Made by a program: the position numbers and the translations under genes. Source: Halegenticoccus soli (lineage in GTDB: Archaea > Halobacteriota > Halobacteria > Halobacteriales > Haloferacaceae). From it: 64,000 bases of DNA. The first letter of the stretch is position 1; each line of letters begins with the position of its first letter. The notes beneath the pieces are model-generated. The model was not told the origin of the DNA and ran no database searches. It saw only the letters and a list, made by a program, of their open reading frames with translations. Positions 42,002-51,800 of this stretch are shown piece by piece. The stretch spans positions 682,001 through 746,000 of the forward strand of contig NZ_PEND01000001.1 of the NCBI RefSeq assembly GCF_002844195.1, written 5' to 3'.

Positions 42002-44283
42002 ATGAAGACACGTCCGGAGAGAGTCACGACGATTCCGTCACCCCCGCGACGATTCCGCGCATAAGCGACGAGGAGCTCGCGAAGGACCTCGGTCCGCTCG
42101 CCGCGCTGACAATCGGCGTCGGCACGATGATCGGCGCGGGCATCTTCGTCCTCCCCGGGGCGGCCGTCGAGCGGGCCGGACCGCTCGCCGCCGTCGCGTT
42201 CGTCCTCGGCGGCGCGATCGCGCTCCTGACGGCGCTCTCGGCCAGCGAACTGGGGACGGCGATGCCGAAGTCGGGCGGCGCGTACTACTACGTCAACCAC
42301 GCGCTCGGGCCGCTGTTCGGCAGCGTCGCCGGCTGGAGTAACTGGATGGGGCTCGCGTTCGCCAGCGCGTTCTACATGACCGGCTTCGGACAGTACGTGG
42401 TGCTGTTCCTCCCGGTCCCCGACCTCACCGTCGGCGGCGTCACGCTCGCGGCGACCAAACTCGTCGCGCTCGCGGGCGCGGCGCTCTTCGTCTTCGTCAA
42501 CTACGTCGGCGCGAAGGAGACCGGGCGGCTCCAGAACGTCATCGTCGTCACGCTCGTCGGCATCCTCGCCGCGTTCACCGCGGTGGGCGCGCTGAACGCC
42601 GACCTCGCCACCCTCCGGCCGATCGTCCCCCCGGACAGGGGCTTCGCGCCGCTGCTGCCGGTGACGGGGCTCGTGTTCGTCTCCTACCTCGGGTTCGTCC
42701 AGATCACGTCCGTCGCCGAGGAGATCAAAGACCCCGGCCGGAACCTCCCGCGGGCGGTGATCGGCAGCGTCCTCATCGTGACGACGATCTACGCCCTCGT
42801 GCTCGTCACGGTGCTCGCGGCCGTCGACAACAGCCTCGTCGCCGGAAACGACACGGCGGTGGTCGACGTCGCCCGGGCGCTCGCCGGTCCGCTCGGGGCG
42901 GCGGCGCTCCTCTTCGGCGGGCTGCTCGCCACGGCCTCGAGCGCGAACGCGTCCATCCTGGCCTCCTCGCGGATCAACTTCGCGATGGGCCGGGACCGGA
43001 TCGTCAGCGCCGAACTGAACGAGATCCACCCCCGGTTCGGGACGCCGTACCGATCGATCGGCGTCACGGGCGCGTTCATCCTCCTCTTCGTCCTCGTCGC
43101 CGACGTCGAGACGCTCGCCACCGCCGGCAGCGTGCTCCACCTGCTCATCTACGGGCTGTTGAACGTCGCGCTGATCGTGATGCGCGAGGCCGACCCCGAG
43201 GACTACCGTCCGGACTATCGCGTCCCGCTGTACCCTCTCGTTCCGGCGCTCGGCGCGGTGGTCTCGTTCGCCCTGATCGCGTTCATCGAACCCTTCGTCG
43301 TCCTCCTGAGCCTCGCGTTCGTCGCCTTCGCCGGGCTCTGGTACCTCGGCTACGCCCGCGGCAAGGCGGACAAACAGGGCGTGCTCGGCCACTACATCCT
43401 CCACCGATCCGAGGAGATGCCGCGCTCCGCGGTGTCGGTGGCGACGTCGGTGCAGCCGGACGGCGGAACGTACCGCGTCATGGTGCCGCTCGCCAACCCG
43501 GCCCACGAGACGGATCTCATCACCCTGGCCAGCGCGATCGCGAAGCACCGCGGCGGAACGGTCGTCGCCATCAACGTCGTGCAGGTGCCGGACCAGACGC
43601 CGCTGGAGGCGGCGCGCGAGCAGGGGGATCTGGACGACGCCCACGCCATCCTCGCCGCCGCCCGCGACGACGCGGAGACCTTCGGCGTGTCGGTGGAGAC
43701 GCACGCGGTCCTCTCGCACCGCTCGTTCGAGGAGGTGTTCGACGCCGCCCGGACCTACGGCGCGGACCTGACGGTGATGGGATGGGGGCCGGACTCCCAC
43801 GGCGCGCCGGGCCGCGCCGAAGGGGCCGTCGACGAGTTCGCCCACTCGCTCCCCTGCGACTTCCTCGTCCTGAAGGACCGCGGGCTCGATCCGTCCCGGA
43901 TTCTGGTGCCGACCGCGGGCGGCCCGGACTCGGATCTCTCCGCCGCCATCGCGGCGACGCTCCGCGCCGAGTACGGCTCCGAGGTGACGCTTTTACACGT
44001 GACCGACCACGAGACGGATGGAGAGGAGTTCCTCCGGTCGTGGGCCGAGGCGCACGACCTCGGCGACGCCCGCCTCGTCGTCGAGTCGGGCGACGTGGAG
44101 GCGGCCATCGAACGGCACGCCGCCGCCGCGTCGCTGCTCGTCATCGGCGCGACCGAGCGCGGGCTGCTCTCGCGACTCGTCCGGGGGACGCTCGTCCTCG
44201 ACGTCGTCGAGGACGTGGACTGCTCCGTCCTCCTCGCCGAGACGGCTCGCGAGCGGACGCTCCGCGAGCGGCTGTTCGGCTGA
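42002..44283 (+). CDS. APC permease fused to UspA domains; start codon frameshifted
   Basis: The body is an APC-superfamily transporter of about 12 helices (LTIGVGTMIGAGIFVLPG at helix 1; GRDRIVSAELNEIHPRFGTP loop) followed by two UspA domains (about residues 490-620 and 625-750; YRVMVPLANPAHE and RILVPTAGGPDSD). It is paralogous to 25540. The plausible start ATG (42002) reads off frame (stop at 42062). The +1 phase continues protein-like EDTSGESHDD...PRISDEELAKDLG with no ATG or GTG before 42127. A single base missing after the ATG explains this. Either it is a recent frameshift or sequence error, or translation starts at the ATG at 42127. Confidence 0.85.
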
Positions 44284-44367
44284 TCGCCGCGATCGCCGCT
44301 TTTCAATCCCTGTATTCCAAGGCCGAGCCCATATCCCCCGGCGGGCGTAACGTTTCACGCGAAGAAA

Positions 44368-44601
44368 ATGACCCCCTCCAACGGATCCGACCGGGCGCCG
44401 GGCATCGAAAAGCGGGTTTTCGAGGCGTTCAACGACGACCAGCCGCGGTCGACCGCGGACGTCGTCGAGCAGGTCGACGTCGAACCCGCCCTGGTCGAGG
44501 ACGCGCTCGTCGCGCTGGAACGGCAGGGCGTCCTCGAACGGCACGAGGTCGAGAAGCCGGACGAAGAGGGCGAGTCGGAGACGCTCTGGTACGCCGTCTG
44601 A
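44368..44601 (+). CDS. Small winged-helix protein
   Basis: This is a 77-residue protein with an N-terminal helix (PGIEKRVFEAFNDD) and a winged helix (TADVVEQVDVEPALVEDALVALERQGVLERHEVEKP) ending in WYAV. It looks like a small haloarchaeal transcription-related or initiation-factor-like winged helix. It lies 84 bases downstream of the permease. The function is unknown. Confidence 0.8.
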   Translation: MTPSNGSDRAPGIEKRVFEAFNDDQPRSTADVVEQVDVEPALVEDALVALERQGVLERHEVEKPDEEGESETLWYAV

Positions 44602-44668
44602 GGCGGCTCCCCCGCACGCCTCCCGCCGGCGACCGCGCGGCGAACCGGGCCCGCGGTCGCCGACGGTC

Positions 44669-45631
44669 CTACCGACCGCGGGCGGTTTCGTCGGCCGAGT
44701 CGTCCGGCTCGTCGGTCAGGTCGGCCGCCATGACGAAGTCCGGCTCGTCCGACACCGCCGCGCGGGCGGCCGCCGTGTCGCTCACCCACCGGACGCTCTC
44801 GGGGACGAGCACGCGCGTCCGATCGGCGCCCGCGTCCGCGGCGTCGCGCTCGATCGCCCGGTAGAGCGCCCGGGCCGCCTCCGCGTCCGCCCACGCGCCG
44901 ACCGCGTACTCGGCCCACGTCTCGGAGGCGCCCGCTTCGTTCTCGCGCTCGTAGCTCCGGTTTCTGAGCGAGAGCGCGCGCGTTCCCCCGTCCTGCACGG
45001 TGAAGAGCCGCCCCTCGTCGGCCGCCTCGCGCAGCCGATCGCGCGTCAGCTCGGAGAGCGCCCACGACTCCGCGCCGTCAAGCGCCAGCCCCTTCAGGTG
45101 CGCGCGGGCGTCGCTCGCGGTCCAGAACGCCCACCCGCCGTCGGGGTCTCCGGTCACGCGGAGGTCGGGCTCCGCGTCCGCGTCGGGCGTCGGCGTCGCC
45201 CACCGGAACTCCGTACAGGGGTCGAACCCCGCGGCGCGCGACTGGCCGAGTCCGGCGACGTTCCACGAGAAGACCATGTTCCGGACGACCGTCGCCCCCG
45301 CTCCCGCGGCCCACTCGAACAGCGCGTCGGTGAGCGCGAGCGCGACGCCGCGACCGCGGTACTCGGGGTGGACGCGCATCCCCTGCCCCCACGCCTCGTA
45401 CTCGGAGAGCAGGACGCCCTGGCAGATACCGGCGACGTTCGTCGAGGGCGTGCCGCCCGCGCCGTCGCCCGCGTCGAGGACGAACGTCATCTGGCCGTCG
45501 TCGTCGCCCTCGATCCACTCGTGGTAGATTCGCGGGATGTAGTCTCCGCCCCGGTCCGGCCACGTGTCGGTCGTGAACGCGGCCACCGCGTCGTAGTCCT
45601 CCGGGCGGGCGCGCCTGACCGTCAGGTCCAC
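44669..45631 (-). CDS. GNAT-family N-acetyltransferase
   Basis: This is a 320-residue protein with an N-terminal GNAT domain (VRRARPEDYDAVAAFTTDT, acetyl-CoA loop HPEYRGRGVALALTDALFEW) and a C-terminal extension of about 150 residues that resembles a second, degenerate GNAT. The GTG start at 45631 overlaps the gatD 3' end by 10 bases, so it is likely translationally coupled. The substrate is unknown. Confidence 0.88.
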   Translation of the reverse strand: MDLTVRRARPEDYDAVAAFTTDTWPDRGGDYIPRIYHEWIEGDDDGQMTFVLDAGDGAGGTPSTNVAGICQGVLLSEYEAWGQGMRVHPEYRGRGVALALTDALFEWAAGAGATVVRNMVFSWNVAGLGQSRAAGFDPCTEFRWATPTPDADAEPDLRVTGDPDGGWAFWTASDARAHLKGLALDGAESWALSELTRDRLREAADEGRLFTVQDGGTRALSLRNRSYERENEAGASETWAEYAVGAWADAEAARALYRAIERDAADAGADRTRVLVPESVRWVSDTAAARAAVSDEPDFVMAADLTDEPDDSADETARGR

Positions 45632-46869
45632 GGTCGTGACCGCTCCCGCAGTTCGCCCGCCAGCGACTCGCCCATCGCGCCCGCCGGATCGCCGAGGTTG
45701 GCGAGCGCCCACATGAGCTTCACCTTCGCCGTCCCGGGGAGCGTGTCGCCCGCCTCGACGACGCCCGCGTCGAGCAGGTCGCGCCCGGTGTCGTAGACGC
45801 GGTCGCAGACGCGCCCGCCGAGGCACTGGCTCGTCATGGCGACGACCGCGCCCTCGTCCACGAGCTCCTCGATTCGGGGGACGAGGTCCGTGTGGACGTG
45901 GCCGAGGCCCGTCCCCTCGATCACGACGCCGGACTTGCCGTCGAGGTAGTCCCACGCCGCCGGATCCATCCCGGGGGTGAACTTCACGAGCTCGACCTCG
46001 GTGTCGAGGTCGGGCGCGATGTCGAGCGTCGCCGCGCCGCGCTCCCTGTACTCCCGGCGGAAGGCGACCTCCTCGGTCTCGTAGTTCACCTCGCCGAGCG
46101 GCCTCGCGCCGACCGTCTCGAAGGCGCTCCGACGGGAGGTGTGGTTCTTCCGGACGCGGGTGGCCCGGTGGAGCGCGCAGACGTCGTCGCTCTCCGTGGC
46201 GTGCATGCAGACGAGCACCTCCGCGCAGTCGCTCTTGGCGGCTTCGACGGCGCAGACGGCGTTCATCACGTTGTCGCTGGAGGGTCGATCGGCCGAGCGC
46301 TGGCTCCCGGTGAAGACGATCGGCACCGGCGCGTCGAGCATGAACGCGAGCGCCGACGCCGAAAACTGCATCGTGTCGGTGCCGTGCATGACGACGACGC
46401 CGTCGGCGCCGTTTTCGATCTCCTCGTGGACCGCCCGCGCGAGGCGCTGCCAGACCGCCGGCGTCATGTTCTCCGAGAGGATGTTCGCCACGACCCGGCC
46501 GCGGTAGTTCGCCCGCCCCGCGAGGTCGGGAACCGCTCGGAGCACGTCCTCGGCGTCGAACTGCGCCGTCACCGCGCCCGTCCGGTAGTCGACGGTCGAG
46601 GCGATGGTCCCCCCGGTCGAGATGAGCGCCACCGTCGGCAGGTCCGGGTCGAACTCGACGACCGAGCTCTCGTCCTCTCCGTCGCCCTCCCCGCCGACCT
46701 CGTACGAGCCGGATTCGAGCACCTCGACGTCGGCGCCCTCGCGCGCGACCCCGACGTTGTACCCGCCGTCGAGCTTGACGACCAGGTGTTCGGCCGTCGT
46801 CGACGGCATCAGCACCCCTTCGTTCGCGACGCCCCCGCGCTCGACGCGGACGCGGTCCCCTGGGTTCAT
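45622..46869 (-). CDS. gatD: Glutamyl-tRNA(Gln) amidotransferase subunit D
   Basis: This is a 415-residue archaeal GatD that, with GatE, converts Glu-tRNA(Gln) to Gln-tRNA(Gln). An N-terminal SH3-like domain (residues 1-70) precedes an asparaginase-like amidase domain: STGGTIAS (residues 84-91) with catalytic Thr, MHGTDTMQFSASALAFML, and the second active-site triad including GSQRSADRPSSDN. The start at 46869 (MNPGDRVRVE) gives the proper SH3 start. gatE is not adjacent in this window. Confidence 0.96.
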   Translation of the reverse strand: MNPGDRVRVERGGVANEGVLMPSTTAEHLVVKLDGGYNVGVAREGADVEVLESGSYEVGGEGDGEDESSVVEFDPDLPTVALISTGGTIASTVDYRTGAVTAQFDAEDVLRAVPDLAGRANYRGRVVANILSENMTPAVWQRLARAVHEEIENGADGVVVMHGTDTMQFSASALAFMLDAPVPIVFTGSQRSADRPSSDNVMNAVCAVEAAKSDCAEVLVCMHATESDDVCALHRATRVRKNHTSRRSAFETVGARPLGEVNYETEEVAFRREYRERGAATLDIAPDLDTEVELVKFTPGMDPAAWDYLDGKSGVVIEGTGLGHVHTDLVPRIEELVDEGAVVAMTSQCLGGRVCDRVYDTGRDLLDAGVVEAGDTLPGTAKVKLMWALANLGDPAGAMGESLAGELRERSRPWT

Positions 46870-46957
46870 ACAGCGTGGTACCGCCGGACCGGACTTGAAA
46901 GCATCCGTTCGGCCGTCCGGCACAAGAGCCTTGACCGACGCCCGCCCATCGTCCCGC

Positions 46958-47452
46958 ATGCAGCGCAGCGATCAACGCGAACGCGAGTCCGTCGCGTTCG
47001 ACGACGAGGCCGCCGGGGCGGGCGACGACGAGCGCGGCGGACAGCTCTCGGGGCTGGCGCGGCGGACCGGCTCACTGTTCTCGATCAAGGTGTTCCTCGC
47101 CGCGCTCGCGGCCTCGCTCGTCGGGCTGCTCCTCGGCGGGTCGATCCCGATCGTCGGGTTCCTCGGCCGGATCGCCGGGCTGTTCGTCGTCGCCTTCGTG
47201 GTCGGGCTCGCGAGTCGCCGCCGCCGGTACGTCGAAGTCGGGCTGGCCGCGGCGCTCGCGTCCGGGCTCGTGCTGGTCCTGACCACGCTCGGAACGTTCG
47301 GCACCGTCGCATTCCCCTTCGCGGTCCGGGCGTTCTCCCAGTACGGTACCGCGATCGCGGGCGTCGGCGCGGGCACCGGCCTGCTCGTCGCGCTCGTCGG
47401 ACACTACTTCGGCCGGGATCTGCGCGCCGGGCTGACGAGGGAGGTCAGCTGA
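46958..47452 (+). CDS. Four-helix membrane protein
   Basis: This is a 164-residue protein with a polar acidic head and four hydrophobic segments (IKVFLAALAASLVGLLLGG, VGFLGRIAGLFVVAFVVGLA, VEVGLAAALASGLVLVLTTL, YGTAIAGVGAGTGLLVALVG). It shows the glycine-rich hairpin pattern of DUF456-like proteins, but the match is weak. It overlaps the convergent regulator by 8 bases at 47445. The function is unknown. Confidence 0.82.
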   Translation: MQRSDQRERESVAFDDEAAGAGDDERGGQLSGLARRTGSLFSIKVFLAALAASLVGLLLGGSIPIVGFLGRIAGLFVVAFVVGLASRRRRYVEVGLAAALASGLVLVLTTLGTFGTVAFPFAVRAFSQYGTAIAGVGAGTGLLVALVGHYFGRDLRAGLTREVS

Positions 47453-48104
47453 TCCGCCACCGGCCGCCCCGGTTCTGCACCAGCCCGCGCTCGGCGAGCC
47501 GGCGGAGGGCGTCCTCGACTGCGCCGGCCGGCGCGTCCACCTCCGCGGCTATCTCGCCGGCGGTCCGCTTTCCGTCCGCGAGCGCGCCGAGGATTTCGGC
47601 GTAAAATCGGCTGTCCGCGTCGACCCCGAGCGCCTCGTTCAGCCGGTCGAGCACGTCGGTCATCCGCCCGTGAACCCACCGCTGGGCGAGCGACAGTTCG
47701 TTTTCGAGCTCCTCCAGCCGGGAGAACTCGGCCGCGAGATCGGAGAGGTCCTCCTCGTCGTCGTCGAGCGCGCGCGTCTCCAGGGAGACGTGCGGACAGC
47801 GTCCGGTCATGTCGAAGCTCGGGTTCGCCGGGTACGCGCTCTTCGCGCCGAAGCCGTACGGCGAGACGCTCACTTCGAGACGGAGGTTGCGCGAGATGTG
47901 GAAGTACTTCCGCCGCTGGTCGTCGGTGCGGCTCTCTATGAGCCCGGCCTCCTCTAACTTCCGCAGGTGGTCGATGACCGCCTTCGGACTCACGCCGAGG
48001 TACTCGCTGATCTCGGTGACGTAACACGGCTTGTGCGAGAGCAGCCGGAGAATGCGCCGACGGTTCTCGTTGCCGAGGAGATCGAGGAGCACCGCAGAGT
48101 CCAT
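47445..48104 (-). CDS. ArsR-like winged-helix regulator
   Basis: This is a 219-residue protein with an N-terminal ArsR-type winged helix (LLGNENRRRILRLLSHKPCY, VTEISEYLGVSPKAVIDHLRKLEEAGLIES) and a C-terminal helical region ending in a second winged helix (GALADGKRTAGEIAAEVDAPAGAVEDALRRL). It has been seen near membrane or secretion genes in haloarchaea, but its target is unknown. It may regulate the secreted protein gene just upstream on the same strand (48119). Confidence 0.9.
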   Translation of the reverse strand: MDSAVLLDLLGNENRRRILRLLSHKPCYVTEISEYLGVSPKAVIDHLRKLEEAGLIESRTDDQRRKYFHISRNLRLEVSVSPYGFGAKSAYPANPSFDMTGRCPHVSLETRALDDDEEDLSDLAAEFSRLEELENELSLAQRWVHGRMTDVLDRLNEALGVDADSRFYAEILGALADGKRTAGEIAAEVDAPAGAVEDALRRLAERGLVQNRGGRWRIS

Positions 48105-48118
48105 GCTGTGGTCGTACG

Positions 48119-49240
48119 CTACGAAAACTCAAAAGGCTGACTCACCGCGTCAACCAACCCGGCGATAAAAACGGGCGGCGTCAGCGACCCGACGAGCGAA
48201 GCGAGCGCCGGACGGTCGCCGGAGGCGTCCGCCGGCCCGTCGGCGGCGGCCGTCAAGTCGTCGGAGCGGTTCGTCGAACCGTCGGCGGCGGCCGTCGAGC
48301 CGTCGGAGGCGTTCTCGTCGCTTCGGCTCCGATCTGCGGCGTTCGGGTCCGCGTTCTCGTTGCGATCGCCCGGGTCGGTCGTCTCTCCGCCGACCGGTCG
48401 ATCCGCAGTCGGCGCGTCCGCGGTTGCCTTCGCGTCGGCCGCGTCGCCCGGCGCGCCCGTTGCGCCGCGGTCCGCGTTCGGTCGGCTCGCCGGAGCCGAG
48501 CGGGACCGGTTCGTCGCGGCGTCGACCGATTCGCCCGCGGCGTCGGATCGGTTGACCGCCCGTTCGGCGGCGGTTCCGTTCGCGTCGGCCGTCGGCGCTC
48601 CTCCCCCGACCGACGCGCTCGCGCCGCGGGCCGGCTCTCCCGCCGGTCGGCTCGCGGCCCACACCGGGCCGTCGGTCGGCGGGCCCCGGACGCGGTCGAC
48701 GCCGGCGTCGATCTGGTCGAGCCGCGTCGTGTTGGCGCCGAGCTCGGCCGCGGGTTCGCGCGCCGAGTCCACGACGGCGTCGAGGATCAGAAGCTGCGTT
48801 TCGATCCGACTCAGCCGCGCCCGGTACTCGAGATCCGAGACGTTCCCGTTCTCGTACTCGCTTTCGAGCTGCTCGCGCTCCGATTCGAGCGCGATGAACT
48901 TCGACCCGAGGTCGTCGATCCGCTGCTCCATCGTCGCGGCCGTCTCCGTCCGTTCGAGTCGGCGCTCCCACAGCTCGCGGTCGACGGTCCCCCTCGTCTG
49001 GGCGCTCATCGACTGCACGAACGACGAGAGCTCCGTTCCGAATCCCATACTCGCGCCGGCCCGCTTTCCGCTCGTCGCGTTCCGGATCTGCGCCTCGCTC
49101 GCCACCGGCGGCTCGCCGATCGGCTCCGACGGGGCGTGCAGCGACTCCGCGACCCCGGACGACGCCGACGCTGCGGCCGCCGGACCGCACGCGGCGGCGA
49201 CGAGAGAGAGGCAGGCGACGAGAACGTAAACCGTTCGCAT
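48119..49240 (-). CDS. Secreted protein with DUF7096-like N-terminal domain and Thr/Asp-rich tail
   Basis: This is a 373-residue precursor with an N-terminal hydrophobic signal (VYVLVACLSLVAAACGPAAAASA, a lipobox-like AACG at the cysteine), a helical coiled-coil domain (residues 65-175, LERTETAATMEQRIDDL, EREQLESEYENGNVS) and a long Ala/Asp/Ser/Asn-rich low-complexity tail. I associate the helical part with DUF7096. The tail contains a short tandem segment (GSTAAADGSTNRSDDLTAAADG). It ends with a hydrophobic C-terminus (VFIAGLVDAV), perhaps an anchor. Confidence 0.85.
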   Translation of the reverse strand: MRTVYVLVACLSLVAAACGPAAAASASSGVAESLHAPSEPIGEPPVASEAQIRNATSGKRAGASMGFGTELSSFVQSMSAQTRGTVDRELWERRLERTETAATMEQRIDDLGSKFIALESEREQLESEYENGNVSDLEYRARLSRIETQLLILDAVVDSAREPAAELGANTTRLDQIDAGVDRVRGPPTDGPVWAASRPAGEPARGASASVGGGAPTADANGTAAERAVNRSDAAGESVDAATNRSRSAPASRPNADRGATGAPGDAADAKATADAPTADRPVGGETTDPGDRNENADPNAADRSRSDENASDGSTAAADGSTNRSDDLTAAADGPADASGDRPALASLVGSLTPPVFIAGLVDAVSQPFEFS

Positions 49241-49340
49241 AGGTAACCGGTAGCGTCGTCCCCTAGTATAAACGAGAGCCTTCGTTCGTTTCGTTCATTG
49301 GGTGTGAACTGTCTCGGTGCGTAAGTTTGCACCGTTCACC

Positions 49341-49988
49341 TCAGTCGTTTTCGGCCAGCGGGGCGAACTCCCGCGCCGCGAACGCGACGGAAAGCACCGA
49401 CAGCGCGACCGTCGCGGCCGCGAGCGTCGCGCCCGGTTCGTACCGGATAGGCGGGTGATAACCGAACGCGTAGTCGAAGGCGTCGCTCGCGAGCATCAGC
49501 CCCAGCGCGAGCGCGAGCGCGCCCCGCGTCGTCCGCCCCACCCGCGCGATGAGGAGGGCCTCGACGACGAACAGGACGTGGGTGAGGATGATCCCCCAGT
49601 AGCTCCACAGCGAATCGAGCGTGAACCCGACGTACAGGTCGGGGCGGAGGTTCAGCGCGACGACGGTCCAGAGGCCGTACTTGACGAGCCAGACGAAAGA
49701 GAGCGTGTGGAGGTACGCGAGCGGGCGGTTCGTCGGCGCGTCGAGCGGCGAAACGCGCCCGAGCGCCGGCAGAAGCGTCGCGAGGGAGAGCGTCGCCAGC
49801 GCGAGGGCCGTCGGCGAATCGCCGTACAGCGGCCACAGGAACGTCCCCACCGCCGGCATCGTCTCGACGTAGTACCGCACGCCGACGAGGAACGCCGTCG
49901 CGTTGACCACGAGCAGCCAGACGAGGCTCGGGCCGTTGCCGAGGTAGTACTCGACGAGTCGATCCGGGACGACGCGCTCTGCGACCAT
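49341..49988 (-). CDS. DUF1405 membrane protein
   Basis: This is a 215-residue integral membrane protein of the DUF1405 family with about six to seven helices; hallmark PRLVEYYLGNGPSLVWLLVVNA is near the N-terminus, and WVKYGLWTVV and WGIILTHVLFVVEALLI are further segments. Relatives are annotated only as membrane proteins in archaea and Firmicutes. The start at 49988 begins the first hydrophobic stretch. No partner is adjacent. Confidence 0.9.
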   Translation of the reverse strand: MVAERVVPDRLVEYYLGNGPSLVWLLVVNATAFLVGVRYYVETMPAVGTFLWPLYGDSPTALALATLSLATLLPALGRVSPLDAPTNRPLAYLHTLSFVWLVKYGLWTVVALNLRPDLYVGFTLDSLWSYWGIILTHVLFVVEALLIARVGRTTRGALALALGLMLASDAFDYAFGYHPPIRYEPGATLAAATVALSVLSVAFAAREFAPLAEND

Positions 49989-50122
49989 GCGGGATGAGCG
50001 CGCGGCCGGGCAATAGGTCTCGCGGTCGCGCGACGACTCCCCCGCGCGTCGGACCGGCGTGCCCGGCCGCCATCCTCGCCCGAAGCGAAGGGTAGTTACC
50101 CGCGGCGGCGGTGGTATCGCCC

Positions 50123-51637
50123 ATGAAGGTTGCGCTCGTCATTCTCGACGGATGGGGACTCGGCGACCACGACCGCAGAGACGCCGTCAAGGCCGCCGAC
50201 ACGCCGAACTTCGACCGATTCGCCGAGTCGGGCGCGTACGGCACGCTCGACGTGTCCGGGCGCCGCGTTGGCCTGCCGGAGGGCCAGATGGGCAACAGCG
50301 AGGTCGGACACGTCAATATCGGCGCCGGGCGGGTCGTCTACCAGGCGTACACCCGGATCAACGACTCGATCGGGGACGGGTCGTTCTTCGAGAACGACGC
50401 GCTCGATTCGGCGTTCCGGTACGCGGAGGAGCGAGGCGGTCGCGTCCACCTCATGGGGCTCGTCAGCGACGGCGGGGTCCACTCCGACCAGGAGCACCTG
50501 TACGCGCTCGTCCGGATGGCCGCAGACCGGGGCGTCGAGGCGGTCACCCACGCGTTCACCGACGGTCGGGACACCGACCCGAAGGCGGGGGCCGACTACC
50601 TCGCCGAACTGGAGTCGGTCGTCGCCGACCGCGGGACGGGCGACGTGGCCACCGTCTCCGGCCGGTACTACGCCATGGACCGCGACCTGAACTGGGAGCG
50701 GACGAAGCGGGCGTACGACGCCATCGTGCGCCGCGAGGCGACGTTCGAGGCCGAAAGCGCCGTCGCGGCCGTCCGCGGATCCTACGAGCGCGGGGAGACG
50801 GACGAGTTCGTCGAGCCGACCCTGATCGAGGGCGGACCGGCGCTCGAAGACGGCGACGCGGTGATCTTCTTCAACTTCCGGTCGGACCGCGCCCGGCAGC
50901 TCGTCCGCATGCTCGCGGACATCCGTCCGGACTGGCCCTTCGACACCTCGCCGCCGGACGCGGAGGTCGTGACGATGACGCAGTACGACAAGACGTTCGA
51001 CCTGTCGGTTGCGTTCCCGCCGACGCAGCCGGAGGACACCCTGGGAGAGGTCGTCTCCGAGGCGGGGATGACGCAGCTGCGCCTCGCCGAGTCGGAGAAG
51101 TACGCGCACGTCACGTACTTCCTCAACGGCGGGCGCGAGGTCGAGTTCGACGGGGAGATCAGGCGCATCATCCAGAGCCCCGACGTGCCGACCTACGACC
51201 AGAAGCCCGAGATGAGCGCCGAGGAGGTGACGGACACGGCGATCGCGATCATCGAGTCCGACGACCCCGACGTGCTCGTGCTGAACTACGCCAACCCGGA
51301 CATGGTCGGCCACACCGGCGATTTCGACGCCGCCGTCAGGGCCGTCGAAGCCGTCGACGAACAGCTCGGACGGCTCGTCGCCGCCGTCCAGGCCGCGGGC
51401 GGGCACGCCCTGATCACGGCCGATCACGGGAACGCGGACGACATGGGGACGCCCGAGGAGCCGCACACCGCGCACACCTACAACCCCGTCCCGATCGTCT
51501 ATCTCGCGCCCGACGGCTCGGACGGCGGTCGGACCGTCAGGCCGGGCGGGTCGCTCTGCGACCTCGCGCCGACGATCCTGCGGCTCGTCGGGGTCGAGCA
51601 GCCCGGGGCGATGACGGGCGAGTCCCTCCTGGAGTGA
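50123..51637 (+). CDS. gpmI: 2,3-bisphosphoglycerate-independent phosphoglycerate mutase
   Basis: This is a 504-residue metal-dependent enzyme interconverting 3- and 2-phosphoglycerate in glycolysis and gluconeogenesis. The opening VALVILDGWG, phosphoserine loop GNSEVGH (Ser59), TDGRDTDPKAG in the transferase domain, and DHGNADDM with metal ligands near the C-terminus identify it as iPGM of the bacterial type. The start at 50123 matches family N-termini. Confidence 0.97.
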   Translation: MKVALVILDGWGLGDHDRRDAVKAADTPNFDRFAESGAYGTLDVSGRRVGLPEGQMGNSEVGHVNIGAGRVVYQAYTRINDSIGDGSFFENDALDSAFRYAEERGGRVHLMGLVSDGGVHSDQEHLYALVRMAADRGVEAVTHAFTDGRDTDPKAGADYLAELESVVADRGTGDVATVSGRYYAMDRDLNWERTKRAYDAIVRREATFEAESAVAAVRGSYERGETDEFVEPTLIEGGPALEDGDAVIFFNFRSDRARQLVRMLADIRPDWPFDTSPPDAEVVTMTQYDKTFDLSVAFPPTQPEDTLGEVVSEAGMTQLRLAESEKYAHVTYFLNGGREVEFDGEIRRIIQSPDVPTYDQKPEMSAEEVTDTAIAIIESDDPDVLVLNYANPDMVGHTGDFDAAVRAVEAVDEQLGRLVAAVQAAGGHALITADHGNADDMGTPEEPHTAHTYNPVPIVYLAPDGSDGGRTVRPGGSLCDLAPTILRLVGVEQPGAMTGESLLE

Positions 51638-51800
51638 ACCGAGTGACGGGCCGACCCGCGAGTCCGCCGTAGAACGGCGGGCGTGTCCCTCTTAGCGTGG
51701 TCCTAAGATCGCGCTCGGGTCGTCCGACGGTCCCCTCGCCCTCCCGCGGTTCGATACCGTCCGTCCATCGCCACCCGCCCGTTCGCTCCCGGCCGCCAGC

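Noticed and set aside
41968-43845. 625-codon minus-strand open frame over the permease gene
   Set aside because: It is the antisense of the permease-UspA gene, rich in Arg/Asp/Gly repeats from mirrored codons, with no domain.
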